A stretch of DNA of 64,000 nt from Aciduliprofundum sp. MAR08-339 (GTDB taxonomy: Archaea; Thermoplasmatota; Thermoplasmata; Thermoplasmatales; Aciduliprofundaceae), in contig NC_019942.1 of NCBI RefSeq assembly GCF_000327505.1, positions 868,001-932,000 of the forward strand, in the 5' to 3' direction. Both the position numbers and the translations under genes were made by a program. The notes beneath the pieces are model-generated. The model made no database searches. It was not told the origin of the DNA and saw only the letters and a list, made by a program, of their open reading frames with translations. Shown here piece by piece: positions 27,901 through 34,792 of this stretch. How positions within the stretch are numbered: position 1 is the first letter of the stretch; each line of letters starts with the position of its first letter.

Positions 27901-28386
27901 ATAGGGTGGGGTGCTAGTGGCACTGGAAGTATGGCAGGAACAAGTGCAAATAACAACTATGGCTGGGTCAACTCTGGAACCTTGGCAAGAATTAACTGCG
28001 ATCTGAGTGGCTGGGCCGGAAAAAGCATTATGATAAGATTCCGTGTGGTGACAAATGCCACAGAGTATCCAACATATGCAAATAGCAATGATCCTTATGG
28101 GGTATTCATAGATGATGTCGTGGTATCCGGAGAGGGCTATGCTTCAACTATACCTGTATCTCAAAGTGATTATCTATGGGATGGGGGCACCTTAACAAAC
28201 GTAAAATCACCGCATAAAATACCAAATAAACAGAGCAATAATATCAAAGATAAAAACATAGAAATTAACATACATCTCAGAGGTGAGAGACCCGATCACC
28301 ATCACGTAGGACCAATTGAAATGATGCACGCTCTGCCTATTATACAGCCATTTCTCATTAGAATTGCAGTTGTCAGAAATTTTTAA
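21907..28386 (+). CDS. Giant pilin-like multidomain surface protein with VWA domain
   Basis: 2159-residue exported protein. The N terminus is an archaeal type IV pilin leader: basic residues, KEKG with probable prepilin-peptidase cut after Gly17, then VSEVLGSILVLLITVMLF. After it come CARDB/Ig-like repeats (about 290-430, 655-780, 1035-1146), two alpha/beta domains resembling ThuA/amidotransferase-like folds (about 434-650 and 778-1030), and a split jelly-roll-like domain (about 1147-1240 and 1705-1890). Between its halves lie a von Willebrand A domain with MIDAS Asp1255-x-Ser-x-Ser and a lectin-like module (about 1503-1700). A second jelly-roll-like domain covers about 1899-2085. There is no C-terminal anchor, so attachment is likely through the N-terminal helix. 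Function may be adhesion or pilus-associated; this is inference. Confidence 0.8.
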   Translation: MNVKGRVYKKIFKKEKGVSEVLGSILVLLITVMLFSTVFYYVGTMPTPQPKIYAQFDATLHIVPNGTGGYCLNITVRNVGGESLVDWRTMFIVVIDFTAKQHMLSEPHFSKQPFDKDGKFSQGESFYYNSSWDGWNWPHLEDTKYLDVGITLMDKNTGSIIWSSKLQGRTSLPPVLVGVTTTPSIPILGKPATFKAIIFNPNTGGDVGTYNVTLDFSQTILKYSIEGSPIKPMNYSGNNAFTTLVRFKTNDSLNILRPYKIKVWVNNGYSNISYSTNIYVSRGTGNKNPDLYIDSKLVTLSTLSPTHGNNVQVSVTVENLGGTGAKFQLRVLDQYPGYRSASNPSGEITIKTNLGSSEYLPDRDTTYTIAAAGQTTISFIWEDVGANSQGNNVVSKVSGTHHLIFQIINITPVENPNKYPDTASVSLTVLPSILLVDDDGYAEGSPWDTSRYYKYYLDTAGYKYTVDKSSIDIGQLKRDVDSHDLVIWETGYKENPITSAQASILEDFVFNRGGSLWLISQEISQGNLRTILADSYLTPKSTNMGNIKGIENPAINLTLSNGSLIMDDLMNRDHAPNGNDTIYLSNMGSYKKFIEAKEEGSTGNRYFPVGIYKDSSSTGGGKIVYLGFELSRVKHYYAQDFIAYRILKWLANISGRAGNDLAVEDMIIEPRNPLYKEPVHISVVVSNNGGTALSSEVLLEVDGAPSLNINTTNPNSTGVIPPDGGFVVVNFTWIPTQPGKHVLTAIVDPYNTIEETNEENNVINTEIVDTNVFVHYSTLIVYNSSQTNSINEKNALVVTLQHLGYRYKVIDSHSANLPYGYDDGTYFAQYNLVIWADGKIGKGDIKAIIDSMSNNPNTGQLFIGNDIMAYIDDSSKLKNYLEITSINLVNVNKKSVIYGINNVKSETNGMTLILQSTTMYNITATGAQGLFHLTKSTDTGYMTLEKLASQYSNTISGYGYGIVSKTPVSGSKFGIIPFKLENIAGIFGLKAANIAKPYDPAPQGQAWLMYRLFRWFGYVKDTPEFATFTSDIQIIYGGNNPNLPPIIGRSYMLRTKVYNYGSVGASAVVRFYDDYEWIGSKTVYVPANNYAQVEIQWTPMFAGPARHIRVIVDPLNEVTETQFNGTSNNGKEIFNFNNEAIKTVTVYYFWDNMENGAGNWVHEATVMDINGESPLNFVNRKDVSTNVIGDWDWSLSGSTDSNGNYHQDENTFYTNDTKVLNFTGGAHHSAPNAFWMPEAPRINKRKPIDVIFVIDTSGSMNSVVRGATVGDVNGDGKANTRIDVAIQAALDAIKLLGPNDRVAIFSFDTLGNKWWKPTLKFTYVTKENLPTIEDTLTGLRASGGTPLYDTLSWAVYYMDKKSADNVNRENAVRGILVLTDGLSNSDIRGVRDGRQFYYAPGTGYDEEETGVIENYVKYKSSGLLKIPYNLIAISIAPDGWDGRLFPIGNSSQGRISMGLFENDPVVIQEVFTMFVQLLMQQTTGGLRATPPIGSYKNDLNLQGSLTIQGLGAVVFSDGFRNYTNYPGDASTPGFLGKWKESGFTIASTNDGNYYYKGQSDGASDEYWVAQTDTSGAYLQHTVYPSKVLKYHYPGTYTIKGAEIRFWVGDHGDVGGYFFYPDGSKATINIYIDGQLISSEKFDDSSGNNPEEYFTVQLPVSVYSSGGSFDFKIEISSISGTIGIDDVMVVYYIDYTPPTSNSGGGGTIPSDYSSVVNTATNYTYLITPPVDVSGAQKVLLSFWTKYWMTQGTNGGIMYMWGSNDETSWTWDQTHRYYIMPSQSYTGNLDPRYFDSNWANNVITSGGPVINGRQNGMADATYTGSGTTGLPMWCFNGRSGSGTFGWDYIEVDLTHYIRESGFKYIRIVFMLVQFGGVGPNSGWNPAMGWYLDDVKISVTSDGNRDLWQLHNFGGTGAEKAHSGDYAWAYGESNSNWALPKGVDSSLITKQIDLTNARTARLSFWIRFNLNSAAGVPPATVRVEVSDDNGMTWQSITYGVRIGWGASGTGSMAGTSANNNYGWVNSGTLARINCDLSGWAGKSIMIRFRVVTNATEYPTYANSNDPYGVFIDDVVVSGEGYASTIPVSQSDYLWDGGTLTNVKSPHKIPNKQSNNIKDKNIEINIHLRGERPDHHHVGPIEMMHALPIIQPFLIRIAVVRNF

Positions 28387-28389
28387 GAT

Positions 28390-30027
28390 TTATTTCCATA
28401 TTATTCCCCTTTTTGGGTCTAAGGTAACCTCTTCGTTTTCAACGTTCAAAGTCCCCGTACCGGCCAGAATTGATATGCCCCTGCGGGAAATTTCCCTCAA
28501 TAGAGAAGGATCGTAAGTATCTGATTCCACGACAATACCTCGCACATTTTCAGGTTGTTCAGAGGAATCAATATTTGACAGAAGAACTATATCGCATTTT
28601 CTAGGAATTCTGCATATCTTACCATGAACGATTTTCTCACCGAATCCATTGCCTCTGGCAATCACCTCCCCAACAAGCTGGACCCAGACAAAGTTTGTGG
28701 TTCCTGAAACGCTTCTTGGCTCACCCCCTGCAATTACTATTACATCACCCCTCTTCACATACCCCCTTTCCTCGGCAACGTTCAGGGCCTTTCTAACCAT
28801 TTCATCGGAGTACTCAAAACTTTCAATCAAATAGGGTGTGACTCCCCAGTTGAGGGCGAGTGCATGAACCACCTCAGGAAAGGGCGACGCTGCAAGTATG
28901 GGCGTTGATGGTCTGTGTCGTGATACCAACCTTGCTGTCTTACCGGATCTGGTCAGGACCAGAAGAGCATCTGCATCTATCTCCATGGCAAGAAGTACCG
29001 CAGCATTGCTAACGCTCTCCGATAGGGTACCTCTAAGCTCTATTAGTGACTTCTTTTCGGCAAGAGAATCAGCCTTCTCAGCAACCTTGGAGAGAATTCT
29101 GACAGACTCTATTGGGTACTTACCCACAGCAGTTTCTCCGGATAGCATCAGTGCATCGGCCCCATCAAGTATCGCGTTGGCTATATCCGAGATCTCTGCT
29201 CTTGTTGGGTGAGGATTTCTGATCATGCTCTCAAGTATCTGTGTAGCTATTATTCCTGGCTTTCCATGCTGAATGGCCATCTCAAGAAGGTATTTTTGAA
29301 CACGGGGAAGATTTTCTAGGGGTATTTCCGTTCCGAGATCTCCTCGGGCCACCATTATACCATCACTAATTTCGATTATGTCCTCTATGTTATCCACACC
29401 CTCCTGATTTTCTATTTTGGCTATGATTTTGGAATGCATATTTAAATCCTTCATAAAAGATTTCAATTCCACTATGTCCCTGGAATTTCTCACAAAGGAT
29501 GCTGCCACAAAATCAACATTTTTCATCTTCCTCAAAAATAGCTTGTCTCTTTCTTGCAAGTATTCAATCGGTAGGTGAACCCCTGGAACATTCACACCCA
29601 TCTTGGGCCCAATTATGCCCCCGATTAGGACCTCAGCATGGATTATGGGATCAATTTTAACAACCCTCATCACAATATCTCCATCGTGTATGAGAACCCT
29701 ATTACCTGGGGTGAGAACATCATATACCTCAGGATGATTCAATTCAATATCTCCATCATCCCCAATGGTTACCGTATCTCCCACTATCACAAAATTTTTG
29801 GAACACGCGCTAACTCTAAGTTCAGGTCCCTTTATGTCCAGCATGGTGGCGGTTATCTTCCCGGATTTCTCAGAAGCTTCAAGAAACTCTTTATACATAT
29901 CCAAATGCCCCTCAACCGAGCCATGGGCTGTGTTGAAACGTGCAACATCACACCCGCTTTTTATCAGCTCATCCATCTTTCCCTCGACTGCAGGGCCGAG
30001 TGTGGAGATTATCTTCGTTTTTCTCAT
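28390..30027 (-). CDS. pyk: Pyruvate kinase with C-terminal PEP-utilizer-like domain
   Basis: 545-residue pyruvate kinase; the core (about 1-450) carries LDIKGPELR, IIAKIENQEGV, MVARGDLGTEIP and the NPHPTRAEISDIANAILDG active-site region. About 90 extra C-terminal residues (GKICRIPRKCDIVLL to GIIWK) resemble the PEP-utilizing mobile domain found at the end of Bacillus-type pyruvate kinases, without its catalytic His. Two residues of the K+ site differ from the usual form: Ala34 replaces Ser in R-x-N-x-S-H-G, and Ile65 replaces Thr after Asp64. Glu69, associated with K+ dependence, is kept. It converges on the surface-protein gene with a gap of 3 nt. Confidence 0.93.
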   Translation of the reverse strand: MRKTKIISTLGPAVEGKMDELIKSGCDVARFNTAHGSVEGHLDMYKEFLEASEKSGKITATMLDIKGPELRVSACSKNFVIVGDTVTIGDDGDIELNHPEVYDVLTPGNRVLIHDGDIVMRVVKIDPIIHAEVLIGGIIGPKMGVNVPGVHLPIEYLQERDKLFLRKMKNVDFVAASFVRNSRDIVELKSFMKDLNMHSKIIAKIENQEGVDNIEDIIEISDGIMVARGDLGTEIPLENLPRVQKYLLEMAIQHGKPGIIATQILESMIRNPHPTRAEISDIANAILDGADALMLSGETAVGKYPIESVRILSKVAEKADSLAEKKSLIELRGTLSESVSNAAVLLAMEIDADALLVLTRSGKTARLVSRHRPSTPILAASPFPEVVHALALNWGVTPYLIESFEYSDEMVRKALNVAEERGYVKRGDVIVIAGGEPRSVSGTTNFVWVQLVGEVIARGNGFGEKIVHGKICRIPRKCDIVLLSNIDSSEQPENVRGIVVESDTYDPSLLREISRRGISILAGTGTLNVENEEVTLDPKRGIIWK

Positions 30028-30052
30028 AGAGACAAAATAACATTCTTTAAAT

Positions 30053-30307
30053 TTAATTTTTGGGCAGCATCAATTTTATCTCCGCCAGATTATCTCCCTC
30101 GGCCCTCTCAATCAGTATATCCTTGGCTCCTGTGATTTCCGCTATTTTTTTGAGTGAGGAGTAAGATGCCTTGACCATCCTGTTTACCTTCAGATGCACT
30201 ATGTACTCTCCAAAGAAGTTCTCATATATTTGGATAACCTCAAACAGGTTATCGTCCTGCTTTCCGAGTTCCCTGTTTAGTTTTACAACGGCATCTTCGG
30301 GGTTCAT
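30053..30307 (-). CDS. Small soluble protein at the end of an amino-acid ABC transporter operon
   Basis: 84-residue protein that I do not recognise. It has no signal peptide or membrane segment and looks like an alpha-beta-beta-alpha-beta fold: an N-terminal helix, a strand-rich middle (EVIQIYENFFGEYIVHLKVNR), a helix (SSLKKIAEITGA) and a final strand. The ATG overlaps the stop of the upstream permease gene by 4 nt (ATGA), so it is translated with the transporter. A regulatory or assembly role for the transporter is possible but only inferred from position. Confidence 0.65.
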   Translation of the reverse strand: MNPEDAVVKLNRELGKQDDNLFEVIQIYENFFGEYIVHLKVNRMVKASYSSLKKIAEITGAKDILIERAEGDNLAEIKLMLPKN

Positions 30308-30990
30308 AGCGCACCCCTCTTAACGGTTGTAACGCCGGGAATGTATATTTTCTTTTCAACAGTGCGCATTATCTGTGTGATAATTATTGAAAAACCAAGG
30401 TATAGCACAGCAATTACAAGATATACTTGAGCGTACATAAACGTTGCTGCAGCTACAAGTTTTGCCTGATACATCATTTCAGGTACCGCAAGGAGCATGG
30501 CCAGAGAAGAATATTTTAGCAGGTATATTATTTCGTTGGTCCAGCTTGGTAGCATAATCCGGAAGGCTTGGGGAAATATTATTCTTGTTATAATCTGCCA
30601 CTTTGACATTCCAAGTACTATCCCAGCTTCAGCCTGACCAACATCAATTGATTTGAATGCGCCTCTTATATACTCCGCCTGATAGGCACCGCTGTTGATC
30701 ATCATCCCGAGAGACGCAGCCCAGAAAACATTCATAACGAAATTTGGGAAGTACTGTCTTAGAAGAAGGGGTAATCCGAAACCTATGAGATAGAGTTGAA
30801 GAAGCATGGGTGTCCCTCTTATGAGTTCTATGTATCCAACAGCCACCCACTTTGAAAATCGTCTGCCGTATGTTCTTGCTACTGCTAGGGGAAACCCCAA
30901 GATAAATCCACCAGTAAGCCCAAGGGCAGTGAGTTCCAATGTCACAATTATGCCCTGAGAAATCTGGGAAAGAATATAGGCCCAGCTCAC
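30304..30990 (-). CDS. Polar amino-acid ABC transporter permease (second)
   Basis: 228-residue membrane protein of the HisM/GlnP family with about five membrane helices. The cytoplasmic EAA loop is QAEAGIVLGMSKWQIITRIIFPQAFRIMLP, given here by its key part EAGIVLGMSKWQ, which docks on the ATPase. The ELIRGTPMLLQLY motif at about residue 55-70 is typical of this family. It overlaps the ATPase gene by 4 nt. Together with the other permease it forms a heterodimeric channel. Substrate is probably Glu/Gln, His, Arg or a related amino acid. Confidence 0.9.
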   Translation of the reverse strand: MSWAYILSQISQGIIVTLELTALGLTGGFILGFPLAVARTYGRRFSKWVAVGYIELIRGTPMLLQLYLIGFGLPLLLRQYFPNFVMNVFWAASLGMMINSGAYQAEYIRGAFKSIDVGQAEAGIVLGMSKWQIITRIIFPQAFRIMLPSWTNEIIYLLKYSSLAMLLAVPEMMYQAKLVAAATFMYAQVYLVIAVLYLGFSIIITQIMRTVEKKIYIPGVTTVKRGAL

Positions 30991-31748
30991 TGTGATTCAC
31001 CTCTTGAGTAAAGCTCAAATATCCTCCCCAAGAAATCCTTTGTTTCCTTTTTCTTGGGATTATAGATGATCTCCTTGGGGGGACCCTTTTCCCATATAAC
31101 TCCATCGTAAAAAAAGAGTACCTCATCCGCCACGGTGAGAGCAAATCCGATCTCATGGGTTACCACAAGCATTGTCACATGGTTTTTAGCGAGATTTCTC
31201 ATAACATCCAGAACTTCTCCCACAAGCTGCGGATCTAGGGCAGATGTGGGCTCATCAAAGAGAATTATTTCAGGGTCCATTGCCAGAGCCCTTGCTATTG
31301 CAACTCTCTGTTGCTGTCCCCCTGATAGTTCTGCTGGATATTTCTCTGCGTGTTCCTTTAGTTTTACTGCCTCAAGGGCCTTGTAGGCTCTCTCTGTGGC
31401 ATCCTCGTCATTCATCTTCTTTACTACTTTTAGGCCGATTTTCACGTTGTCCAGCGCAGTTAAGTGCTTGAAAAGATTGAAATGCTGAAAAACAAAACCT
31501 ATCTTTGACCTTATCTTCCTTATATCCACATCCTTGGACATTATGTTTACTCCGTTAAAGTATATGGCTCCTTCATCCGGTTCAACCAATCTGTTCAGAC
31601 ATCTCAGCATAGTGCTCTTACCTGCACCGCTGGGGCCAATCACTACCTTTGTCTCTCCCCTTTTTATGGAAAGATTAACACCCTTTATTACCTGATTGCT
31701 ACCAAATTTTTTCTTCAGGTTCACTACCCTAAGAACCTCTTCAGGCAC
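30987..31748 (-). CDS. glnQ: Polar amino-acid ABC transporter ATP-binding protein
   Basis: ATPase of about 253 residues in the GlnQ/HisP/ArtP family. Walker A is GPSGAGKST, the signature is LSGGQQQRVAIARAL, Walker B ends in ILFDEPTSALDP and the switch His is in VVTHEIGFAL. I prefer the GTG at 31748, which has GGGGGTG six to ten bases upstream; a GTG at 31757 is the alternative. It lies between two permease genes in an operon ordered binding protein, permease, ATPase, permease, small protein. Confidence 0.93.
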   Translation of the reverse strand: MPEEVLRVVNLKKKFGSNQVIKGVNLSIKRGETKVVIGPSGAGKSTMLRCLNRLVEPDEGAIYFNGVNIMSKDVDIRKIRSKIGFVFQHFNLFKHLTALDNVKIGLKVVKKMNDEDATERAYKALEAVKLKEHAEKYPAELSGGQQQRVAIARALAMDPEIILFDEPTSALDPQLVGEVLDVMRNLAKNHVTMLVVTHEIGFALTVADEVLFFYDGVIWEKGPPKEIIYNPKKKETKDFLGRIFELYSRGESQ

Positions 31749-32412
31749 GAAGCACACCCCCTACACCCTTGATTTGGTATTTCTTGCCCAGATAACTTGA
31801 TAAATAACCCACCGAGAGAACCATTATAAGGTAGAGTAATCCGGCCAATCCATAGTAAAGAAATGGTTGCAGGGTTACAGTTACAAGTTGATTCGCTCTT
31901 GCAGTTAATTCAATAATTCCGATGGCCAGAGCAATGGATGTGTCCTTGAGAACTATTGTATATTCATTCATCCAGGCCGGGAGTGAGAATCTAAGCGCCT
32001 GTGGAAGCACTATGTGTATTATTATATCCCACTTGTTCATGCCTAGAGCCTGCGCTGCTTCAATCTGCCCTTCATCTACAGCCTGAATACCGCTTCTGAA
32101 TATCTGGGACTGGTACGCAGAGGATCTTATTCCAAGACCCAACACTGCGGTTAAAAATGGGGACATTCCTATACCGATCATTATTGGTATGGAGAAGAAC
32201 AGAATAAAGTATATGGCCAGAAGTGGAATACCGCGGATTATGTTCTCATATCCCATGGAAATGTATTTTATTACTTTTCCTCCGTAGGTTTCTCCAATCG
32301 CCACTAGCAGCCCTATCAGGAGTCCGAGGAAAATAGAAAAAAATGAAAGTATGATGGTTATCTTTGCCCCATCTAGGAGCATTCCCAAGGCAGTAGCAAG
32401 GGAGATCTCCAT
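31741..32412 (-). CDS. Polar amino-acid ABC transporter permease (first)
   Basis: 223-residue permease with about five membrane helices, paralogous to the second permease. The docking loop is IEAAQALGMNKWDIIIHIVLP (EAAQALGMNKWD is the core), and the ENIIRGIPLLAIYFILF segment is the family motif. It follows the binding-protein gene by 14 nt, and overlaps the ATPase gene by a few bases at its 3' end. Confidence 0.9.
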   Translation of the reverse strand: MEISLATALGMLLDGAKITIILSFFSIFLGLLIGLLVAIGETYGGKVIKYISMGYENIIRGIPLLAIYFILFFSIPIMIGIGMSPFLTAVLGLGIRSSAYQSQIFRSGIQAVDEGQIEAAQALGMNKWDIIIHIVLPQALRFSLPAWMNEYTIVLKDTSIALAIGIIELTARANQLVTVTLQPFLYYGLAGLLYLIMVLSVGYLSSYLGKKYQIKGVGGVLRA

Positions 32413-32426
32413 GGGTCATTCATCCC

Positions 32427-33206
32427 TCAGGAGTTGGAGCCGAAGTATTTCTCTACGAGCTTATCCCACTCTGGAGAGTTCATTATCTGTGTCAGTGCAT
32501 TGTTGATTTCATTGAGAAGTTTGGTATTTCCCTTTTTCACCGCAATGCCGTAGACTTCACCTGTGTCAAAGGTGTGAATTATCTTCACGTCATATTTATG
32601 AGTGAAACTCTGGGCTACCGGAGTGTCAACCACGATAACATCAATCTGTCCATTTACCAGCGCCTGTAGTGCCTCAACGTAGCTCGGATAGCTCTTTATC
32701 GTGGCGTTGTCCTTTCCCACATGCTTCATCACATATATCTCTCCGGTTGTTCCTGTCTGAACCCCTATTTTCATCCCCCTGAGATCGTCTGGTGAGTTAA
32801 CCACTATGTTAGAATCCTTTCTCACAACCACGGCCTGATCAGCATGCCAGTACGGTTTGCTGAAATCCACGACCTTTTCCCTGGCAGGGGTTATTGTCAT
32901 GCCTGCTATTGCTACCTCAATTGTTCCTGCCTGAAGTGCGGGAATCAGAGAATCAAATTCCATATCCTTAACTTCTACTTTGTCGTAGCCTATTTTATGG
33001 GCAATCATTGTTATTAGGTCTATGTCAAAACCTACAACCTTGTGTGTGTTGGGGTCCACATACTCAAATGGAGGAAATCCCGACGCGGTACCGACAACCA
33101 AAACCTTTTCTTTGGGTTTTGAGGGTTGCATGGCATAGTACGCTGCAACTCCTGCAATTATTAGAATCACTACCACTATTATGGCGATCAAACCATTCTT
33201 GCTCAT
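32427..33206 (-). CDS. Polar amino-acid ABC transporter substrate-binding protein
   Basis: 259-residue family 3 solute-binding protein. An N-terminal membrane anchor (residues about 5-24) is followed by a Pro/Lys-rich linker and the two-lobe domain: GTASGFPPFEYVD, GFDIDLI, MTITPAREKVVDFSKPY and GVQTGTTGEIYV. There is no lipobox Cys, so it is held by the uncleaved signal anchor, as is common in archaea. The ATG at 33206 has AGGAGGTGG nearby; an upstream TTG/GTG at 33257 would add 17 residues and swallow the ribosome-binding site. First gene of the transporter operon. Confidence 0.92.
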   Translation of the reverse strand: MSKNGLIAIIVVVILIIAGVAAYYAMQPSKPKEKVLVVGTASGFPPFEYVDPNTHKVVGFDIDLITMIAHKIGYDKVEVKDMEFDSLIPALQAGTIEVAIAGMTITPAREKVVDFSKPYWHADQAVVVRKDSNIVVNSPDDLRGMKIGVQTGTTGEIYVMKHVGKDNATIKSYPSYVEALQALVNGQIDVIVVDTPVAQSFTHKYDVKIIHTFDTGEVYGIAVKKGNTKLLNEINNALTQIMNSPEWDKLVEKYFGSNS

Positions 33207-33237
33207 CCTGTCCACCTCCTGAATTAATGTGAAACAA

Positions 33238-33250
33238 CGTATATAAGAAT
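33238..33250 (-). promoter_or_regulatory. TATA box for the amino-acid ABC operon
   Basis: On the minus strand ATTCTTATATACG lies 32-44 nt before the ATG at 33206, followed by a short leader that contains AGGAGGTGG. Confidence 0.55.
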
Positions 33251-33275
33251 TTCCCATACTTCAAATTAGCGTAAA

Positions 33276-33285
33276 TTTTATATAG
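33276..33285 (+). promoter_or_regulatory. TATA box for the KaiC-like gene pair
   Basis: TTTTATATAG is centred about 26 nt before the ATG at 33307; no Shine-Dalgarno site is seen. Confidence 0.55.
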
Positions 33286-33306
33286 AAGAATATTTTTATT
33301 TTAACT

Positions 33307-34164
33307 ATGAAACACGAGGAACTAGTCTACGAACTGGCGGAGTTGAGGGATAAGGCGCCAAGGATATTCGGCATACCCACGGGTACGAAACTTGATGAGA
33401 TGTTCTATACTGTGCAATACGATGAGAAAAAGGATACTTATGTGAAGAAGCCCCTTGGTGGAATCCCTCATCTGGCCGTGATAAATGTCACGGGCATACC
33501 CGATACCGGCAAGTCTCTTCTTGCTGAGCAATTTGCAGTTTATCAGGCTGCAAGAAATTATCCCGTTTTATTCGTTACCGTTGAGTCACCTGCAAATTTT
33601 CTCTATTCTGCCCTGAAGCAGAAGGCCCAGGTGCTCGGGCTTGATTTTGAGAGCTTGGAAAGGAATATGATAATCATAGACGCATCCCAGAATGTGGAGT
33701 TGAGAGAGGATGTGGGTGTCCTGCTTGATACGATGGCCTACGCCATAAAGAAGAAGAACACGAAGAATGTGGTCATAGACAGCATCACAGGCCTATATGA
33801 GCATCGTGAGGTGCTTGCGAGGCAGATTGTGCGTCAGATTTTCAACTTTCTGAAGAAATGGAACCAAACAGCGCTGCTCGTATCCCAGAAGAGGTCTTCA
33901 CAGAGCAGTGAGACTGCAGAGGCTGCCGGCGGTCTAGCTGTGGCGCACATTGTGGATGGCACCATAGTTATGGATAAAGAGGTCATAATGAGCAAGTGGG
34001 CTGCCTCTCTCTACAAGAGGAAAATTGGAGAGGTTGTGCGCACGATACGCATAGACGGGTGCCGCCTGGTGCCCCATGCATCTGAGACATACTTATTTGA
34101 AATAACTGACACGGGATTGATAGATATAAAGGAACCGTTGGGCAAGGTTGCAGGAGGTGATTGA
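33307..34164 (+). CDS. KaiC-like RecA-superfamily ATPase (AF_0351 family)
   Basis: 285-residue single-domain RecA/KaiC-fold ATPase. Walker A is GIPDTGKS (residues 63-70), Walker B is NVVIDSITG near 155-160, and a KRSSQSSETAEAAGGLAVAHIVDG segment resembles the central loop region of the family (core: AEAAGGLAVAHIVDG). It matches my recollection of the archaeal KaiC-domain family typified by AF_0351, always next to a gene with a conserved regulatory HTH domain, as here. Members may couple ATP state to a signalling output; no biochemical function is established that I know of. It is followed with overlap by its partner gene. Confidence 0.78.
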   Translation: MKHEELVYELAELRDKAPRIFGIPTGTKLDEMFYTVQYDEKKDTYVKKPLGGIPHLAVINVTGIPDTGKSLLAEQFAVYQAARNYPVLFVTVESPANFLYSALKQKAQVLGLDFESLERNMIIIDASQNVELREDVGVLLDTMAYAIKKKNTKNVVIDSITGLYEHREVLARQIVRQIFNFLKKWNQTALLVSQKRSSQSSETAEAAGGLAVAHIVDGTIVMDKEVIMSKWAASLYKRKIGEVVRTIRIDGCRLVPHASETYLFEITDTGLIDIKEPLGKVAGGD

Positions 34165-34165
34165 G

Positions 34166-34768
34166 ATGGAAGTCTTAGGCAGACCTGTCAAGGAGGGTAA
34201 TATAGATGCACTGGCCGAGAGGATATTCCACGAGAGCATACGAATTCTGGGTGGACTGAAGAACTTGGTTGAGTACAGAAATCTAACATGGCTACCAAGT
34301 TTGGCTGAGGCTGCCTATGTGGTCGCGCTAAAGAACGAGGCCATAAAGACAAACAGAGAGATTGCAGAGTACCTGGGCATAACGGAGCAAACGGTGAAAA
34401 ACATTCTCAGTGCAGACGAGGAGAGTGTGAAGGCATATCTTGAGGGAGAGAGGAGGGAGAAGGAGCATATTGCTGGAGGACTTGCAAAACTGGCGTACAG
34501 GGCAATAAGGGAGAAGAGGGACAATCTTGATGAGCGTATTGAGGCCATGGAGGAGGGTGCTCGCTCTCTTGGGGTGGACTGGGCTGTGCATGTCCTTTCA
34601 AAGATAAAGGGTCTTGATTTTCCAGTTGAGAAGGAACTCCTGCTTGATAGATCGAAAGGGTACAGGATAAATGGGATTGCAATGGAGGACATACTTCAAA
34701 AATTGAACTATCCAATAGAGAACCCCGCACAATTGCTTCACGAGATCCGCAAGGCCATCAAAGGTTAA
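34166..34768 (+). CDS. KaiC-partner regulatory protein with HTH domain
   Basis: 200-residue partner of the KaiC-like ATPase. The N-terminal 95 residues match the domain that accompanies AF_0351-type KaiC proteins and contain an apparent helix-turn-helix (TNREIAEYLGITEQTVKNIL). The C-terminal half is helical, with GVDWAVHVLSKIKGLDFPVEKE. The ATG at 34166 follows GGAGGTGATT, located at the end of the KaiC-like gene; a TTG at 34148 is an alternative. The pair is probably a two-component unit in which the ATPase controls the DNA-binding partner. Confidence 0.72.
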   Translation: MEVLGRPVKEGNIDALAERIFHESIRILGGLKNLVEYRNLTWLPSLAEAAYVVALKNEAIKTNREIAEYLGITEQTVKNILSADEESVKAYLEGERREKEHIAGGLAKLAYRAIREKRDNLDERIEAMEEGARSLGVDWAVHVLSKIKGLDFPVEKELLLDRSKGYRINGIAMEDILQKLNYPIENPAQLLHEIRKAIKG

Positions 34769-34772
34769 ATAC
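34764..34772 (+). promoter_or_regulatory. TATA box for reverse gyrase
   Basis: GTTAAATAC overlaps the stop codon of the preceding gene and is centred about 25 nt before the ATG at 34793, so the transcript is probably leaderless. Confidence 0.45.
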
Positions 34773-34792
34773 CCCCAAGCACATTTCTTTTT

